Source of the DNA: Biomphalaria glabrata
Taxonomy: Eukaryota; Mollusca; Gastropoda; Planorbidae
DNA: 64,000 nucleotides
Assembly (NCBI RefSeq): GCF_947242115.1
Contig: NC_074711.1
Coordinates: forward strand, 30,882,602-30,946,601
Direction of reading: 5' to 3'
Position 1 is the first letter of the stretch. Each line of letters opens with the position of its first letter. A program made the translations under genes and the position numbers. Below, one piece after another: positions 45,124-56,479 of this stretch. The notes below the pieces were generated by a model. The model was given only the letters and a program-made list of their open reading frames with translations. It was not told the DNA's origin and did not search any database.

Positions 45124-48100
45124 TTACTTAAGCAGTCCTCCTTTCTGAAAATAAAAAAAAGGGGTTGTAATTTTAAAAAAATGTTTATAGAACTAGGCAT
45201 TTTAAATCATGATTAACATTAGACAAAATATCACATTCTGAAATGAAAGATTGTTTTTTTTTTTTTACTTTTGTATTTTAAATAATACAGTGGATAGCTT
45301 TTATATAAACAACTTGAGTTCTTTAGTTTTAAAAAAAATTCAACTAATTAAGAAAGTTTCAGAAAAATTTATTCTGATTGAGGTTATTTAATAAACAATT
45401 AAAATATAAGTATTTTTTTCTGTGAACTAACAATAATAAATGGAGACTTCTTGCCCTTTAGAAGGCCATAAAGTAATAGTATTTTCAATTAGGATGTAAT
45501 AGTTACCTCAATTATTTCTATTTCTTCATCTGTCAAAGGTTTTCTACGATATTTAAATGGTAGCTGAGCAGAATCAATTGCTTTTCTGTTAGATGTTAAA
45601 CTATTGGTTGAATTAGATTTATTTTCTGAAAAGTAACAAAAAAAAGTTAAGCAAATTTTCTTTAAAACATGTTTAAAACATGAAACATTTAACTAATCAA
45701 ATAAGTATTGCTACAATGGACAATTGAACCTTTTTTGACAGGGCATTTCTTAAAAGCCATTATAACAACAATGGTTAAGCTAAGTACCCGGTATTTTGAG
45801 CTAATTAGTACAAACTAGACTTGCTATCTTCATATGAACACCAATATTGCTAAGCAGAAGAAAAAATACTAAATAGAGAAACAAACCTGAGTAAATAAAG
45901 CAGAATTTCTTGACAAAAAAATAAGTTTGAAAACTATTTACTGCTTTGTTTACCATGTATGGTACCATACTTACAACTTGTATCATTAATGTTAAGCTTA
46001 GTAATCAATTCATGGTGCTCTAGTTCTATAAAACTGAAATATTGGACTAAAGCTCCTATGTTCTAATCCCAAAATGTTTTAATAAAGGGCAAGGGTTTTT
46101 AAAAAATGTTCATCCTTGTCGCATGGGTGTATGTAACTGGACTATGGTCCCTAAGCAAGAAAATTAAGCTATATTGAGTTAACCACATCTTATAATTTAC
46201 TTAACCCACTAACAAGCTTTAATTAAGACACCAAAATAATGAAACTTAGTGTTGGTTTTTAACAAATACATTTATAATAATTAAAACTTATTTATTACCT
46301 GCTTTACTGACAGCTCCTTCAAAAGTATTTGACTGTGGTAGATTTGGTGTGCGAGCTGGAAATTTAATCAATGGGACATGAGGTTTGACGGTTTTCTGAA
46401 AATACATTTTTCAAGCTTTGTAATAAATTGCACACAGTGTAATCAAGATAAATCAAACTCAAATAAGTCGAAGTTCTGCTGAATTTAAATTATCTTCATG
46501 TTTTTTTTTTCTACTTTGTCTTTATTGAAAAAAAAAAGTTCATTTGAAATGGACTATCTTCATGTGTCAATCTAGTCATGCATGTTCTCTTAAACTCTGC
46601 TAAGTCGTTAGTTTTGATAAATGATGTGTTCTGGTATTTTACATGTGATACTGAGAATGCTAGGGGCGCAGTGGCTGAGTGTTTAAGCGCTTGGCTTCCG
46701 AACCTGTGGTTCTGGATTCAAATCTTGTTGAAGATTTGAATTTCTGTACTTTTAGGGCTCCCCTGAGTCCACCCAACTCTAATGGGAACTTGACTTAAGT
46801 CGGGGAATGTGAAGGTGGTTGGTTGTTGTGCTGGCCACAAGACACCCTGCTCTTTAACCAGTGGTCAAAGAAACAGATGACATTAACATCATCTGCCCTA
46901 TAGATTGCAAGGTCTGAAAGGGGAACTTTTTACTGAGAATGCTATGCAAAATATTTATGTAGAATATTAGTTTTAATTTCATTACCCTAAGCGTTAAGTT
47001 ATCTTCACCTTTTAATGGACTTATGCCATGTTGATTAAACATTCACTATTTTCTGTGCCAGAAGTTATTACTTCAACACACTGCTATCATATCAATCAAT
47101 TTCTAGCAATGCATTTTATGTGTTCATTGCGTACTGTATTTTACACAATATTATATAGGTGTTGATCTTTGTAAAATACCAGACACTGGTTGTCACAATA
47201 TATAAGAATTACTAATTAATTCTTATTTTAAGTTTATACAACTAGAAACATAGTCATTCCATAGAAATAACAACTCGGGTCCTAAACACAAATATTTATT
47301 AGTAAAATAGTATCTCTCCTTGTCAAGAACATAAATCCAGAATATGGATAATTATATACTATTCTCTTACATTATTCTCAATCTATTTCCACACAAAAAA
47401 AAAAAAAATGATGCCCTTCTCATAATATTGTATTTATACACTCAACTATATGAAAACAATATGACTTCAAAACACCACTGCTGGCAGACTCTTGCCTCAT
47501 TTTGAAACATATTGATGACAGTCACTCTATGTGTACTCTCTTCTTAATGATAATTATTGAATTATTTCCCTTTGACCAATTCTAAACATTTCTCAAAGTT
47601 ACAATGGTCTTAGTCTGGAGGGTGTGCCTAGTGTAGGACAAAGACTGACACCTCTCCCAAGTCTCCTCTTTGCACATACCATACAATATGCATTGTGTTG
47701 TAATAACTATTTTCTACATTCTAAATTGTATGGCATCATCAATTTCTTCAAGTACAAAGTCTTACAATTAAAACTGCCACTGTTGCAGGAAATTGACCAC
47801 AAAAAAAAAGCCCAAGAAAGCTGTTGCGGAGAAATATGGTATTCTGGCAACACTGTTTCAAAAATATAGAAGAACTGTGAGCAAAGGTTTTAAGGCTTTA
47901 CTAACAAGGGAAGCAACTTTGTAGGATATTATTTCCATTGATGAAGTGTATTTTGAAAACACTCCCTGTTCCCATCCCAAGTGTATTACACTGTCACTTC
48001 TTTGTATGACAGATTTCAATAGTGATTTTTATGTATATTAAAACAACACTTTTTTGATGCTGTCAACTTAATCAAATTCAATGAGCGATTAGTAATCTAC

Positions 48101-48874
48101 TAGTCTAACTGCTAATAGCATTTTCATAAGACTGCTTGCTGTCCCAAATTTACAAAACTCTTCCTGTGACGAAAGTATTATTGTTGCACATGCAAGAGGT
48201 CCAATATCTAACATCTGGTTGATCAGAAGAGAAAAGATAAAGTAGACGTGTAATACAAAGATATGTACCAGTATTCAACAGGTTGTTACTTTTTACCATC
48301 TTTCTCTCCCTATTCAAAAGAGGAAATAAAAAACTGTTTTGGTGAAATGTAGTGAATAATACTGGAATGTAGATGTTACATTTAGTAATTACCACAAATG
48401 TTAGTTAACATTTATAAAAAATAAATTATATATATGCTTAAGTGTCTACATCACTATAACTATAATGTTTCTGTGACTGCATCATTGTCTGATTGTCATT
48501 GATAAAGGATAAACAGAAAGGTTCATTTGTAACAATTTTATTTTTCAGCTATTCATTGTCTGTAAATTAAATGTTTGTTTGTAAAAAAAGTTTTTCACGT
48601 TTCCGATGTTCCTTCTGAGTTGAAGGTAATCTACTTCTACTTCTAGAGTCTAGAGACAGTCATAAATATTACAATTTACTCATCTCAAAACTCAATTTAT
48701 GATCTACAGGATTACCTAGACATATATAGATCTAGACTCTAGATCTCTAGACTAGTCTCAATAGTCTCAGTCTCTAACTTCAATTTAGACTCTAAGACTC
48801 AGTCTCATGAGTCTGTTACAGTCTGAGTCTCAGTCTGTACTCACTAAAACTGTTTTCACAGCCGCTGCAGCCAT
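45124..48874 (-). CDS. MRPS36: MRPS36/KGD4 homologue, 2-oxoglutarate dehydrogenase adaptor
   Basis: Four minus-strand exons: 48845-48874, 46299-46395, 45507-45625 and 45124-45144. Splice sites are GT-AG (first donor GTGAGT) with phases 0, 1, 0, giving 88 residues and a stop. The start is MAAAAVKTVL, then KTVKPHVPLIKFPART (exon 2), a variable Ser/Asn-rich middle, and FKYRRKPLTDEEIEIIE plus KGGLLK. Human MRPS36 has VVKPHTPLIRFP near its start and KYRRKLVSQEEMEFIQRGG at its end, so both ends match. Known role: KGD4/MRPS36 tethers the E3 subunit to the E1-E2 core of the mitochondrial 2-oxoglutarate dehydrogenase complex; the older ribosomal name is a misassignment. The first and last exons encode only 10 and 6 residues, easily missed by gene finders. 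Intron 1 holds a SINE with a clean target duplication. Confidence 0.92.
46649..46944 (+). repeat. SINE family 1, full copy with target duplication
   Basis: The body 46663-46930 starts GGGGCGCAGTGGCTGAGTG (A-box-like), then CGCTTGGCTTCCGAACC and a split B box (GGTTCTGGATTCAAATC). A family-specific tail follows with ATCTGCCCTATAGATTGCAA and GGTCTGAAAGGGGAACTTTT. A perfect 14-bp direct repeat TACTGAGAATGCTA flanks it (46649-46662 and 46931-46944). This is the best-defined copy of the family in the window. Confidence 0.9.
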
Positions 48875-48878
48875 ATTG
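48867..48878 (-). promoter_or_regulatory. TISU-like start context of MRPS36
   Basis: The minus strand around the start codon reads CAATATGGCTGC. The TISU element (SAASATGGCGGC), used by short-5'UTR mRNAs and common in mitochondrial-protein genes, matches at 10 of 12 positions. The embedded ATGGC also resembles a YY1 core. Confidence 0.35.
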
Positions 48879-49661
48879 CTTCTAAACAAAGGCAGACTAT
48901 GCATTAAATGGAAGACTTTCACATAATCGTAATTAGTACTCCCTACTCTAAGATATTTTGATAAAGGTTTACTATAAAGATAAAATAACAGCAATAATGC
49001 TTCTGTTTATAGATCTACTTAGTCTACGATTCTTCTATGCCATTGAACAACATTCAATGACAATAGAAGAATAAATACCGGAAACTGGCAATGGGGGGAG
49101 GGGGAATAACTGCGCTATGGAAATAATATTCAACACTTCATCTACATCTAGACTGTCTAGATTATATCATTATATGATTATATGCTAGACTCTATAGATC
49201 TAGAATCTAGATTTACACAGATCTAGAATGATAGATCTAGATTTAGATTAGAAAATTTAGATCTAGATCTAGATTTAGAGTGTACATCTTGTGATCTATT
49301 CTAGAGCTAGAGTAGTAGAGAACATATATTTTTTTTTTATAGATTGAGTTGATTGAGCTAGAATAATTATAATCTAGATATAATTCTAGATTTAAATCAT
49401 AGTAAATCTAGCCTCTAGCTAGATCTAGTCAATCTAGACCTAGAATTCTAGATCAGAAATCTAGATAGTAGACCTAGATCTAGATAGATATAGTTATAGA
49501 TCTAGTATACTTATACTCATTTAACTTATATTTATACTATTCTAGACCTAGAGTCTAGAGGCACTAGTGACTAGGAGGCATTAAATATATTAAGTATCAT
49601 TAAGTATTAAGCCTTAATCTTATCTAAGACTAAGACAAGAATCAATATCAAGTATCAAAGT
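48875..49661. promoter_or_regulatory. Divergent promoter region MRPS36 / PAAT
   Basis: 787 bp separate the start codons of two head-to-head genes. An ETS/GABP-type site ACCGGAAAC lies at 49077-49085, with a G-rich stretch GGGGGGAGGGGG just after it. No TATA box is placed convincingly for either gene. Shared control is inferred from geometry only. Confidence 0.5.
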
Positions 49662-51994
49662 ATGAATTCCACCTACTGTTCTGCAGCTTTCTCATGGAAG
49701 CAAGACAAATCACTTTCTAAAATTATTAGTTGCAGTTTTGATCCACCTAATCATGAATTTCATGAGTATTCACGCTTGTTAAGGTTGAATTTTTTTTTTT
49801 AAATATAGATTTTAATGTCTAGATTTATAATATCTAATAGACAGATTAAGATCTAATTCAGTAACTGACTCAGTAGTGACTGTGACAAGTATGATGACTG
49901 TCACTGTCGTCACTGTACTGACAATTGTATTTTACTGGACTCTATATCTAGATAGATAATATATTACTAGACTAAATCTAGACTCTATGTCTATAATAAT
50001 AATATTTTAATATAGATTATAGATATAGTCTAGATCTATATTATATATATATAATATGAGACATGTCATTAATTAGATACTAGTTTAGTCTAGATCTAGT
50101 CCTAGATTAAGTGACTATACTTAGATTACTAGACTCGAATCTATAGCAGACATACTTGACATAATCATAGTGATGATAGTCTACATCAGTGGCATCATTA
50201 AGGGGGGGTGGGCTATGCTGGCTGCACCAGGTGACACCTAATAGAACATGACACCCAAGTGAAAAAGATGCACTTTTGCAAAATAAAAATAAGCCACATT
50301 ACTAATGTGACAGAAGAAAGATTAAAAAGCATAAGAATGGTTTTTCGGGGCGAATTAAATAAAACTACCCAAATCTAAATATATCTATTTTATCTTATAA
50401 AATACAAAGGCATATGTTTATTACAAAGCTTATATATAATCAACTCACTATGTCTGTCTGTCTGGTTAAAAGTTTGTACACGTTATTTCTCCCACACCCA
50501 ATCTAGGGTCTAGCTAAAATTTTGCACAATTTTTCTTTTACCTGACAACACAAGAATCAATAAAAAAAATATTTTTTTGTTTCGTATCTCAAATACGGGA
50601 AAGAAATTGTACTTGACTGAAGTGGTCATATGAGCTGAATTAGTCCCCTTTATACATTGTCACCTGAGTCTTAGTGAACATATCATGAAAAATAGGAAGA
50701 GACTATAGAAACAATAGAGAACTATACAGTCTTCCATGTTCATATGCTCTCCACTAGCAGAGTGGTTACCATGTAGGCATGAGAAGCCTGAGAAGGCTTG
50801 TGCCATTAGTTCAAATTCAGGTTGTTCCCCCCCCCCTTTTTTTTTTTTTAATAAATGCTTTTTTAGCGGCCCACGAAAGGGGAAAAGGCACTATTAGTTT
50901 TGTGTGAAATGTCTGTCTGTCCTGTTTAGATCTCGTAAACTAGAAAAGATAGTGAAAATCCGACATCACAATATTTTAGACCATTCAAAGTTCTGATGCA
51001 ACAGCTACTTTTTTTTTTTCTGAAAGCGAAAAATCTAATTTTTAAAATCACTTTGCAAGCAGTTTTTGAAAGAGAAAAAGCTATTTAGTATGCATTATAA
51101 GTTAGACCTAATTTAAAACGAATAGTAATCTTGTAAACTGCAGTTTCTTGAACATATTTTAAATTGTGAAAGTTTTTGTTTTTTTTCGTTTTTTTTTAGG
51201 ATTCGAATAAGAGATTGAGCCTTTTCAAAACAATATCATCAATGATAAGATTTCAGTTAGGCCAGGGGAGGTGCGGTAGCTGAGCGGTAAAGCGCTTGGC
51301 TTCCGATCCAGGGGAGAAAGAAACATTGACTGGGATTTTCAACTTTGGAATCTTTGGGCGCCTCTGAGTCCACCCAGCTCTAATGGGTACCTGACATTAG
51401 TTGGGTAAAAGTAAAGGCGGTTGGTCGTTGTGCTGGCTACATGACACCCTCGTTAACCATAGGCCACAAAAACAGATGAACTTTACATCATCTGCCCTAT
51501 AGACCACAAGGTCTGAAAGGGGAATTAGTTAGGCCAGGTTCACATCTAACTTTGCATTCACTTGCACCTATCCTTTAATCTGCTGGACCGTTGGGGCACT
51601 AAACAAGATATGTCAACCTTCTTTCTCCATTCTTATCTCTCATTTGTCTTTGATATAATTTCATTCGGATGTTCTTTCTGAAAATATTGAAGTCTACCTG
51701 GGTGGACCACTTCGGGGGCCGATTTTGAGTTTGTGTTTCCACACAAACTGTCTTTGTAACCTTGTTATTGTTAGCCTAGATATATTGCAAATTTAATTAC
51801 ATGACTGATCCAAACTAATTGATACAAGTACGCTTAATATAAGCTTTGTTTTTTTTTAAAGTATTTTTATGTTTTTGTTTTTCATTTAATTAAATAAAAT
51901 CTCTAATTAAAAATTTGTGTCTGTTCTAGATCTAGTTTTTTTTAAATTGCTTTCTTAGGTTGAGAGCTCCCATGCTACAGCCTGCCAAATCTAG

Positions 51995-52046
<52 letters not shown>

Positions 52047-55000
52047 CTTTCTAAAAAAATTTCTTTTTTTACAGTCTTGAAGCAGTACTTGATGACCAAA
52101 TCACACTAAGTCAAAGTGATGAAGTAAATTCAGAAAATTGTGTTTTAAATTTGGTTTGTTCAAAACATTGTTTGTCAAAAATTAATGGAATCTGCATAGT
52201 TAGTGAATCAAGAACTTTGGAGATTAGTAACTATACTGGAGGATATTTGTGTACCATTAGAGGTTCTGAGTTAAGCAACAATGCAGATAGTTCAAGATGT
52301 GAAAATCAAAAGTTATATCTTTCCAGATGCTCTTTTGAAGACAGTTACAAAGACCTATCTATTAAGGTATGCTCAGTAAAAAAAGAATATACCTTTTAAA
52401 TATTTTGTTTTTGCTTTTAGTTACTGCCTGAAATAAAATAAGACCTTAAATTCAGCTGTTGTTGTAGAATATTAAAAAAATGAAATTATAATTAATTAAC
52501 ATCAACAGTGGGAAAATGGAGATATAATCAATAATACAGTTGAACATTTAATGATTGTTAAATGTGTATAAAATGGAGTCTATTTTGGACATTTTTTAGA
52601 TGTTAGGATGAGGCATTACCAAATGAGAGGTTTAGAAACACTAATTTTTCTTTGTACGGTACTTTAAAGAGTCTTCAATTTAAATATTTAAAAGCTTCTT
52701 GATTCTCATAACAAAGCAGTAGAGCTATTCTGAATAAATAAAGCTTGACTTGTTGCTTGCTTTATTGCATTACAATTGTTAACAGTAATTGAGCTGCTCA
52801 AAGACTGTCAAATAAGAACACTTTATTTTTCAGTTTTTATCCCTTGGTGGAAGGACATCATTTACCTTACAATCCATCATAGTCTTTTTAACCGAAAGCA
52901 ATGATGATGCTAGCTTTAGCAAGGGAACATTTGATATTCACAAACTACAAAAAGAAATTGAACTTATGGGTGACACTGTCTCACACAAAGCAAGAGACTT
53001 TCTTAAAACAATGCAGCAGTTTGAACAAGTTAGTAAGTTTTTGTATTAAAACTTGAATCAAATTTCAAAATAAAATATTAGTTGTTGTTTTTGGCTATAA
53101 ATTAATGATTAAGGGTCATCACATTGCAGTTTGTTTCTATAAAATACATTTACTGGTTTATAATGATTAAACTGAGGATTCATTCAGTACTTACTCTTGT
53201 TAAAGTAACTTAAACATTGTGTAGATGTCAATGCATTGTCTTTTTCAAGTACTGAGAAAATAGCACTTTGACAACAAAGCTAGATTTATAACATATATTC
53301 CTACTCAGCTTTTAAATTAGATGTGAGTTTAATGTTATCTTTTATTTTTTAAATATGTTTTAAGGTTAGGGTTCATTCACCGCTAAATCCCCTTTTTCCC
53401 CTAACAATAAGTAACTATTCTCTTATTGTGTTGGCCTCCATATATTTTTTGTTCTTTTTGTTAACAGAATAGAATAAAAACACAAGGACAAATAGAGAAA
53501 TTACAATCTCAGCCTTTCAGCTTACTAAGTCAACATTTATCCAGTGAGAGTTTGTCTGGCATGGCTAATGGTATACTAGGCTTTGATGCAGCATTGCAAC
53601 AGGACAACTCATTTTTCAATGGTAGTCTGGGGCCTGACTTTTATGCTCTTCTACAAGTTGCATGTGGCAGTGTTTCAAAGAAAAGAGAGGAAGGTGTAGT
53701 AAAAAAGTAAGATTGCAAATGTTTTCCCCTAGGTTATACAACCACCGCACTATGCCTTTACATAAGTAAATTATGAGTTTTTTATACCCACCAATCATCT
53801 TTCATATATTTGTTAGAACTTATGGAATCTTTGCAAATATCAAAATAAATTTAATAATTTTTTTCTAAAGCAGGTGCTTCATTTCTCCAGGCTAATGATG
53901 CTTTTTAAAAAAAATTAAACTGGCCATTTTTCATAGATGAATTAAGGTAGCTTACAAAATTTTACCAAAGGTTTTCAAGCAACTATATTAATATTAACTA
54001 CCCCTGTCCTTCCCTTTTTTTTTCTTTTTATCTCCCCTAAGTCGCCTTCCTTTATATATCTACCTTGAATGATAACTTAATACTAACTATCCTTACCCCG
54101 TACATTCCCTGTTTTCTACAACACTAGCCAAGATGGTATTGGATCTGATGCAACAAGAAGGCAAAAACTCAATTACATTGAAGAAAGATTTAAATAAACT
54201 GTGTCATTAACTTCAAAAGGGCACTAATAAACATATATTCATTTAACTTTAGCGACTAGAAACTAACTGTTTGCCTCTGGACTATATTTCCATCTACTTC
54301 TCTGATAAGACCTATTGCCTGGCTTTTAGGATAACACGTTATTAGTCCATGACATAAGTCTGTTAATATTGCATGGTTTCCAGAACTGCAAAACTTGTCA
54401 GACTTGTTTGTCACTGCCATCCCTTATTCAACTCGCAACTGGCCAATTTTAGCATGTTCCAGTATGCTGGAAAGATTCTTACCAATCATGACCATAAAAA
54501 TCTTTCTTAATTTCAGTTTTACAGAGGCAGACCTGCCTACCGTTACGCAAAATGTGTACTCGTTACGCAAAATCTCCCAAAAATGACCGCCAGTACGCAA
54601 ATACGCATTTAACCCGTCGCGTTACGCATTTCGTATGCTTTTTTTTTCTCCTCTCTAGACTAGCTTACAAGCGGTCACGGAGGTCACGCTAAGCCCACCT
54701 GTGGGGAGAGGGGCGAAACAGAAAAGGTGGGGTGAACACAATGTGCCCAGATCTATACGTTGATTGGTACTTAACTCAGAGGTTAAATAGGCTTCATCAA
54801 TGAATAATTTTCTCAGTTGTGGTACAATTCTGATATTCCATACTATATTCCAGACTGAAAAATGTGTAAAAGTATTTTTGGCAGTCTGTCATACTAAAAA
54901 TAATACTGTACTCATTATTTCTAGTTACTTTATTCTCAAATGTTTAAAAAAAAAATAATTTAATTCTGAATGTTTCATCCTACATGCCCATAATTTTTCT

Positions 55001-56115
55001 GGAAAACAGGAGTAGCTCCCCAAATTTATGAGGTAATTTTTGAGACACAAATTGTTCTGACAATATTATCCTACAGTTTACCAAAAATATTCATAAGGAA
55101 TATTCAAAATACAAACTAATAAGACAACATGAAGGAGTATCAATAAGCCAGTGCTGTTGGCTATTGACAGGTAGAAGTGAGTCCTGGAAGTGGGCATCCT
55201 CACAAAACTAACTCAGAGGTTCAAATGTACTTGTCATGTAAAAAAAATTCTTAAATTAAAGCATATGCATAACTCAAAGAATTTAACATTTCATTGACTA
55301 ATTATATAATAAGTTAGGAAATGTATTGACTGGTTGTTAAGTGTAAAATTAATATATAGATAACAATATTTGTTTTCAAGTGACTCATTTAGTATACTTT
55401 AGGGGGCCATGGTGACTGAGCGGTAAAGCACTTGCTTCCGAATTGGGGTTCGAATCCTGGGATTTTAAATTTTGTCCACCCAGCTCTAGTGGGTAACTGA
55501 TATTAGTTGGGGAAAAGTAAAGGTGATTGGTCGTTGTGCTGGCCACTAGGACTAGGAAGAACAAATAACTTTGCTTCTTTACATTGAGCTCAATCTTATC
55601 ATTACCTGTTCCTGATTCTTCCTCTGGCACTGGGTTGTTGATAACTCCACCTGCTGATTTCTCCATTTTTTTAAAAACTGCTTAATAGTAGAGCTCCTTA
55701 AAACACTTTATTGAATAATAGTTTCAATGAATCACTAATCTTTGTTTGATTGTTGTAGTGATTCATATGAATAATAATAATGAATAATTTAATGAACTTA
55801 AATGTTTTTGGTTTTTTTTTCAGATTATCATGTCAAACACCAGATTCTGGCACTGGTGGTAGTTTTTCACCAACATGCAGTTCCAAAGATGGTGAAGATT
55901 ATTCTTTATTCCTGTCCAAAGACCATTTACAACTGCTTGGCATAGTTGATGAAAAAGTAAATAAAGTCAAAATGGAGTTTCATGATGCTCTGCTTAAAAC
56001 CAAGGAAGAATTCAATCAGAATTTAGAAACTACAAAAAATGAACTAAATCAGAAATTGGATTTAATATTGAAACTGCTCAATAGTTCAAATGATTTGAAT
56101 GGTGAAAAGGGGTGA
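49662..56115 (+). CDS. PAAT: PAAT (C10orf88) homologue, protein associated with ABC transporters
   Basis: Five plus-strand exons: 49662-49783, 52075-52366, 52834-53028, 53468-53706 and 55824-56115. Phases match, total 1140 bp, 379 residues. Exon 1 starts MNSTYCSAAFSWKQDKSLSK and its last two bases pair with the first base of exon 2 to give SLEAVLDDQITLSQSDE, matching SLDEVL-DQ in the vertebrate protein. Then come CIVSESRTLEISNYTGGYLC, KLYLSRCSFEDSYKDLSIKF with LSLGGRTSFTLQSIIVFL, and a HKLQKEIELMGDTVSHKARD helix. The C-terminal helical part is VDEKVNKVKMEFHDALLKTK and NQKLDLILKLLNSSNDLNGE, parallel to the C-terminal DDKIALLLDLL region of human PAAT. PAAT binds mitochondrial ABC transporters (ABCB7/8/10) and affects mitochondrial iron balance. 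The donor after exon 3 (CAA|GTTAGT) is weaker than a nearby GTAAGT, but only it keeps the frame. Confidence 0.88.
51255..51536 (+). repeat. SINE family 1, full copy with target duplication
   Basis: The body 51265-51526 starts GGGGAGGTGCGGTAGCTGAG and CGGTAAAGCGCTTGGCTTCC and ends GACCACAAGGTCTGAAAGGG. A 10-bp direct repeat AGTTAGGCCA flanks it (51255-51264 and 51527-51536). The B-box region is altered by a GAAAGAAACATTGACTGG stretch. Confidence 0.85.
51560..51720 (-). mobile_element. LINE relic, terminal C-terminus
   Basis: The minus strand gives NEIISKTNER, then EWRKKVDISCLVPQRSSRLK, like the last residues of the LINE group at 62570-63490 (ANDRKKCRKTINKSCVVPQW). No other part is present. 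Confidence 0.45.
51998..52045. repeat. (TA)n microsatellite, about 48 bp
   Basis: TA run ending 29 bp before the acceptor of PAAT exon 2, so length variation could affect splicing of this exon. Confidence 0.9.
54515..54720. repeat. Possible DNA-transposon fragment in PAAT intron 4
   Basis: GCAGACCTGCCTACCGTTAC opens a patch with five GTTACGCA/TACGCA words and a higher GC content than its surroundings. The GACCTGCC-ACCGTTACG start resembles ends of non-autonomous DNA transposons, but the partner end was not found. Confidence 0.3.
55402..55556 (+). repeat. SINE family 1, 3'-truncated copy
   Basis: GGGGGCCATGGTGACTGAGC, GGTAAAGCACTTGCTTCCGA, then a perfect Pol III B box in GGGGTTCGAATCCTGG (about 55446-55461), and TTAGTTGGGGAAAAGTAAAG. 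The ATCTGCCCTATAGA tail is missing. It lies in PAAT intron 4. Confidence 0.75.
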
Positions 56116-56317
56116 TAAAATTATGCCAAATAATATTGTATGTCTGTAGTGTAAATGACAAAGTATTAATAGCTAACTATGATCATACAAGTGTACATTA
56201 TAAGTAAACAAATGTATATCTGTGGCATTTTACATATTTACTTATGGAATGCTAGAATGATATTTGTTGGTTGTACTTTTATTTGTAAATATATTTATTG
56301 TTTGAATGATGAAAGGG

Positions 56318-56475
56318 ATTAAACAAATTCTAGATCTATGCAGTAGTTTTTAAAAAATGCAAAATATTTTATTCAAACTGGAAGAGGTTAAAAAAAAAAA
56401 GGAAATATCTTAAAAAAGAAAAAGGGGTAGGCTAATTTGTACTTAACTAAAAGATTGAAGGTAAAAAAAAATAAA
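56318..56475 (+). terminator. Candidate poly(A) signals of PAAT
   Basis: ATTAAA at 56318-56323 and AATAAA at 56470-56475, 203 and 355 bp after the stop. Either could be used. Confidence 0.35.
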
Positions 56476-56479
56476 CACA

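Larger units (their letters stand above)
48640..50160. repeat. TAGATCT/CTAG-rich island over the MRPS36-PAAT promoter
   Basis: Dense in CTAGA, TAGATCT and AGTCTC words, for example TTAGATCTAGATCTAGATTT near 49255-49275. It covers both first exons and the DNA between them. The exons themselves are free of the motif. Confidence 0.65.
50430..51860. repeat. Nested interspersed repeats in PAAT intron 1
   Basis: From left to right: the CTCACTATGTCTGTCTG repeat (50440-50540); the left part of the composite repeat also found at 35222 (50560-50750); a SINE family 3 head (50755-50870); a different repeat beginning AGCGGCCCACGAAAGGGGAA (50870-51200); a complete SINE family 1 (51265-51526); a minus-strand LINE C-terminal relic (51560-51720); and the right part of the composite repeat (51770-51860). 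Confidence 0.6.

Noticed and set aside
46663-46740. tRNA gene
   Set aside because: A- and B-box-like words are present, but the rest does not fold as a tRNA and the sequence continues into a SINE tail with target duplication.
54121-54200. Short frame ending RRQKLNYIEERFK after a TAG acceptor-like site in PAAT intron 4
   Set aside because: Only about 36 codons; a second frame over the same bases looks equally protein-like; no family is recognised and the PAAT exons join in phase without it.
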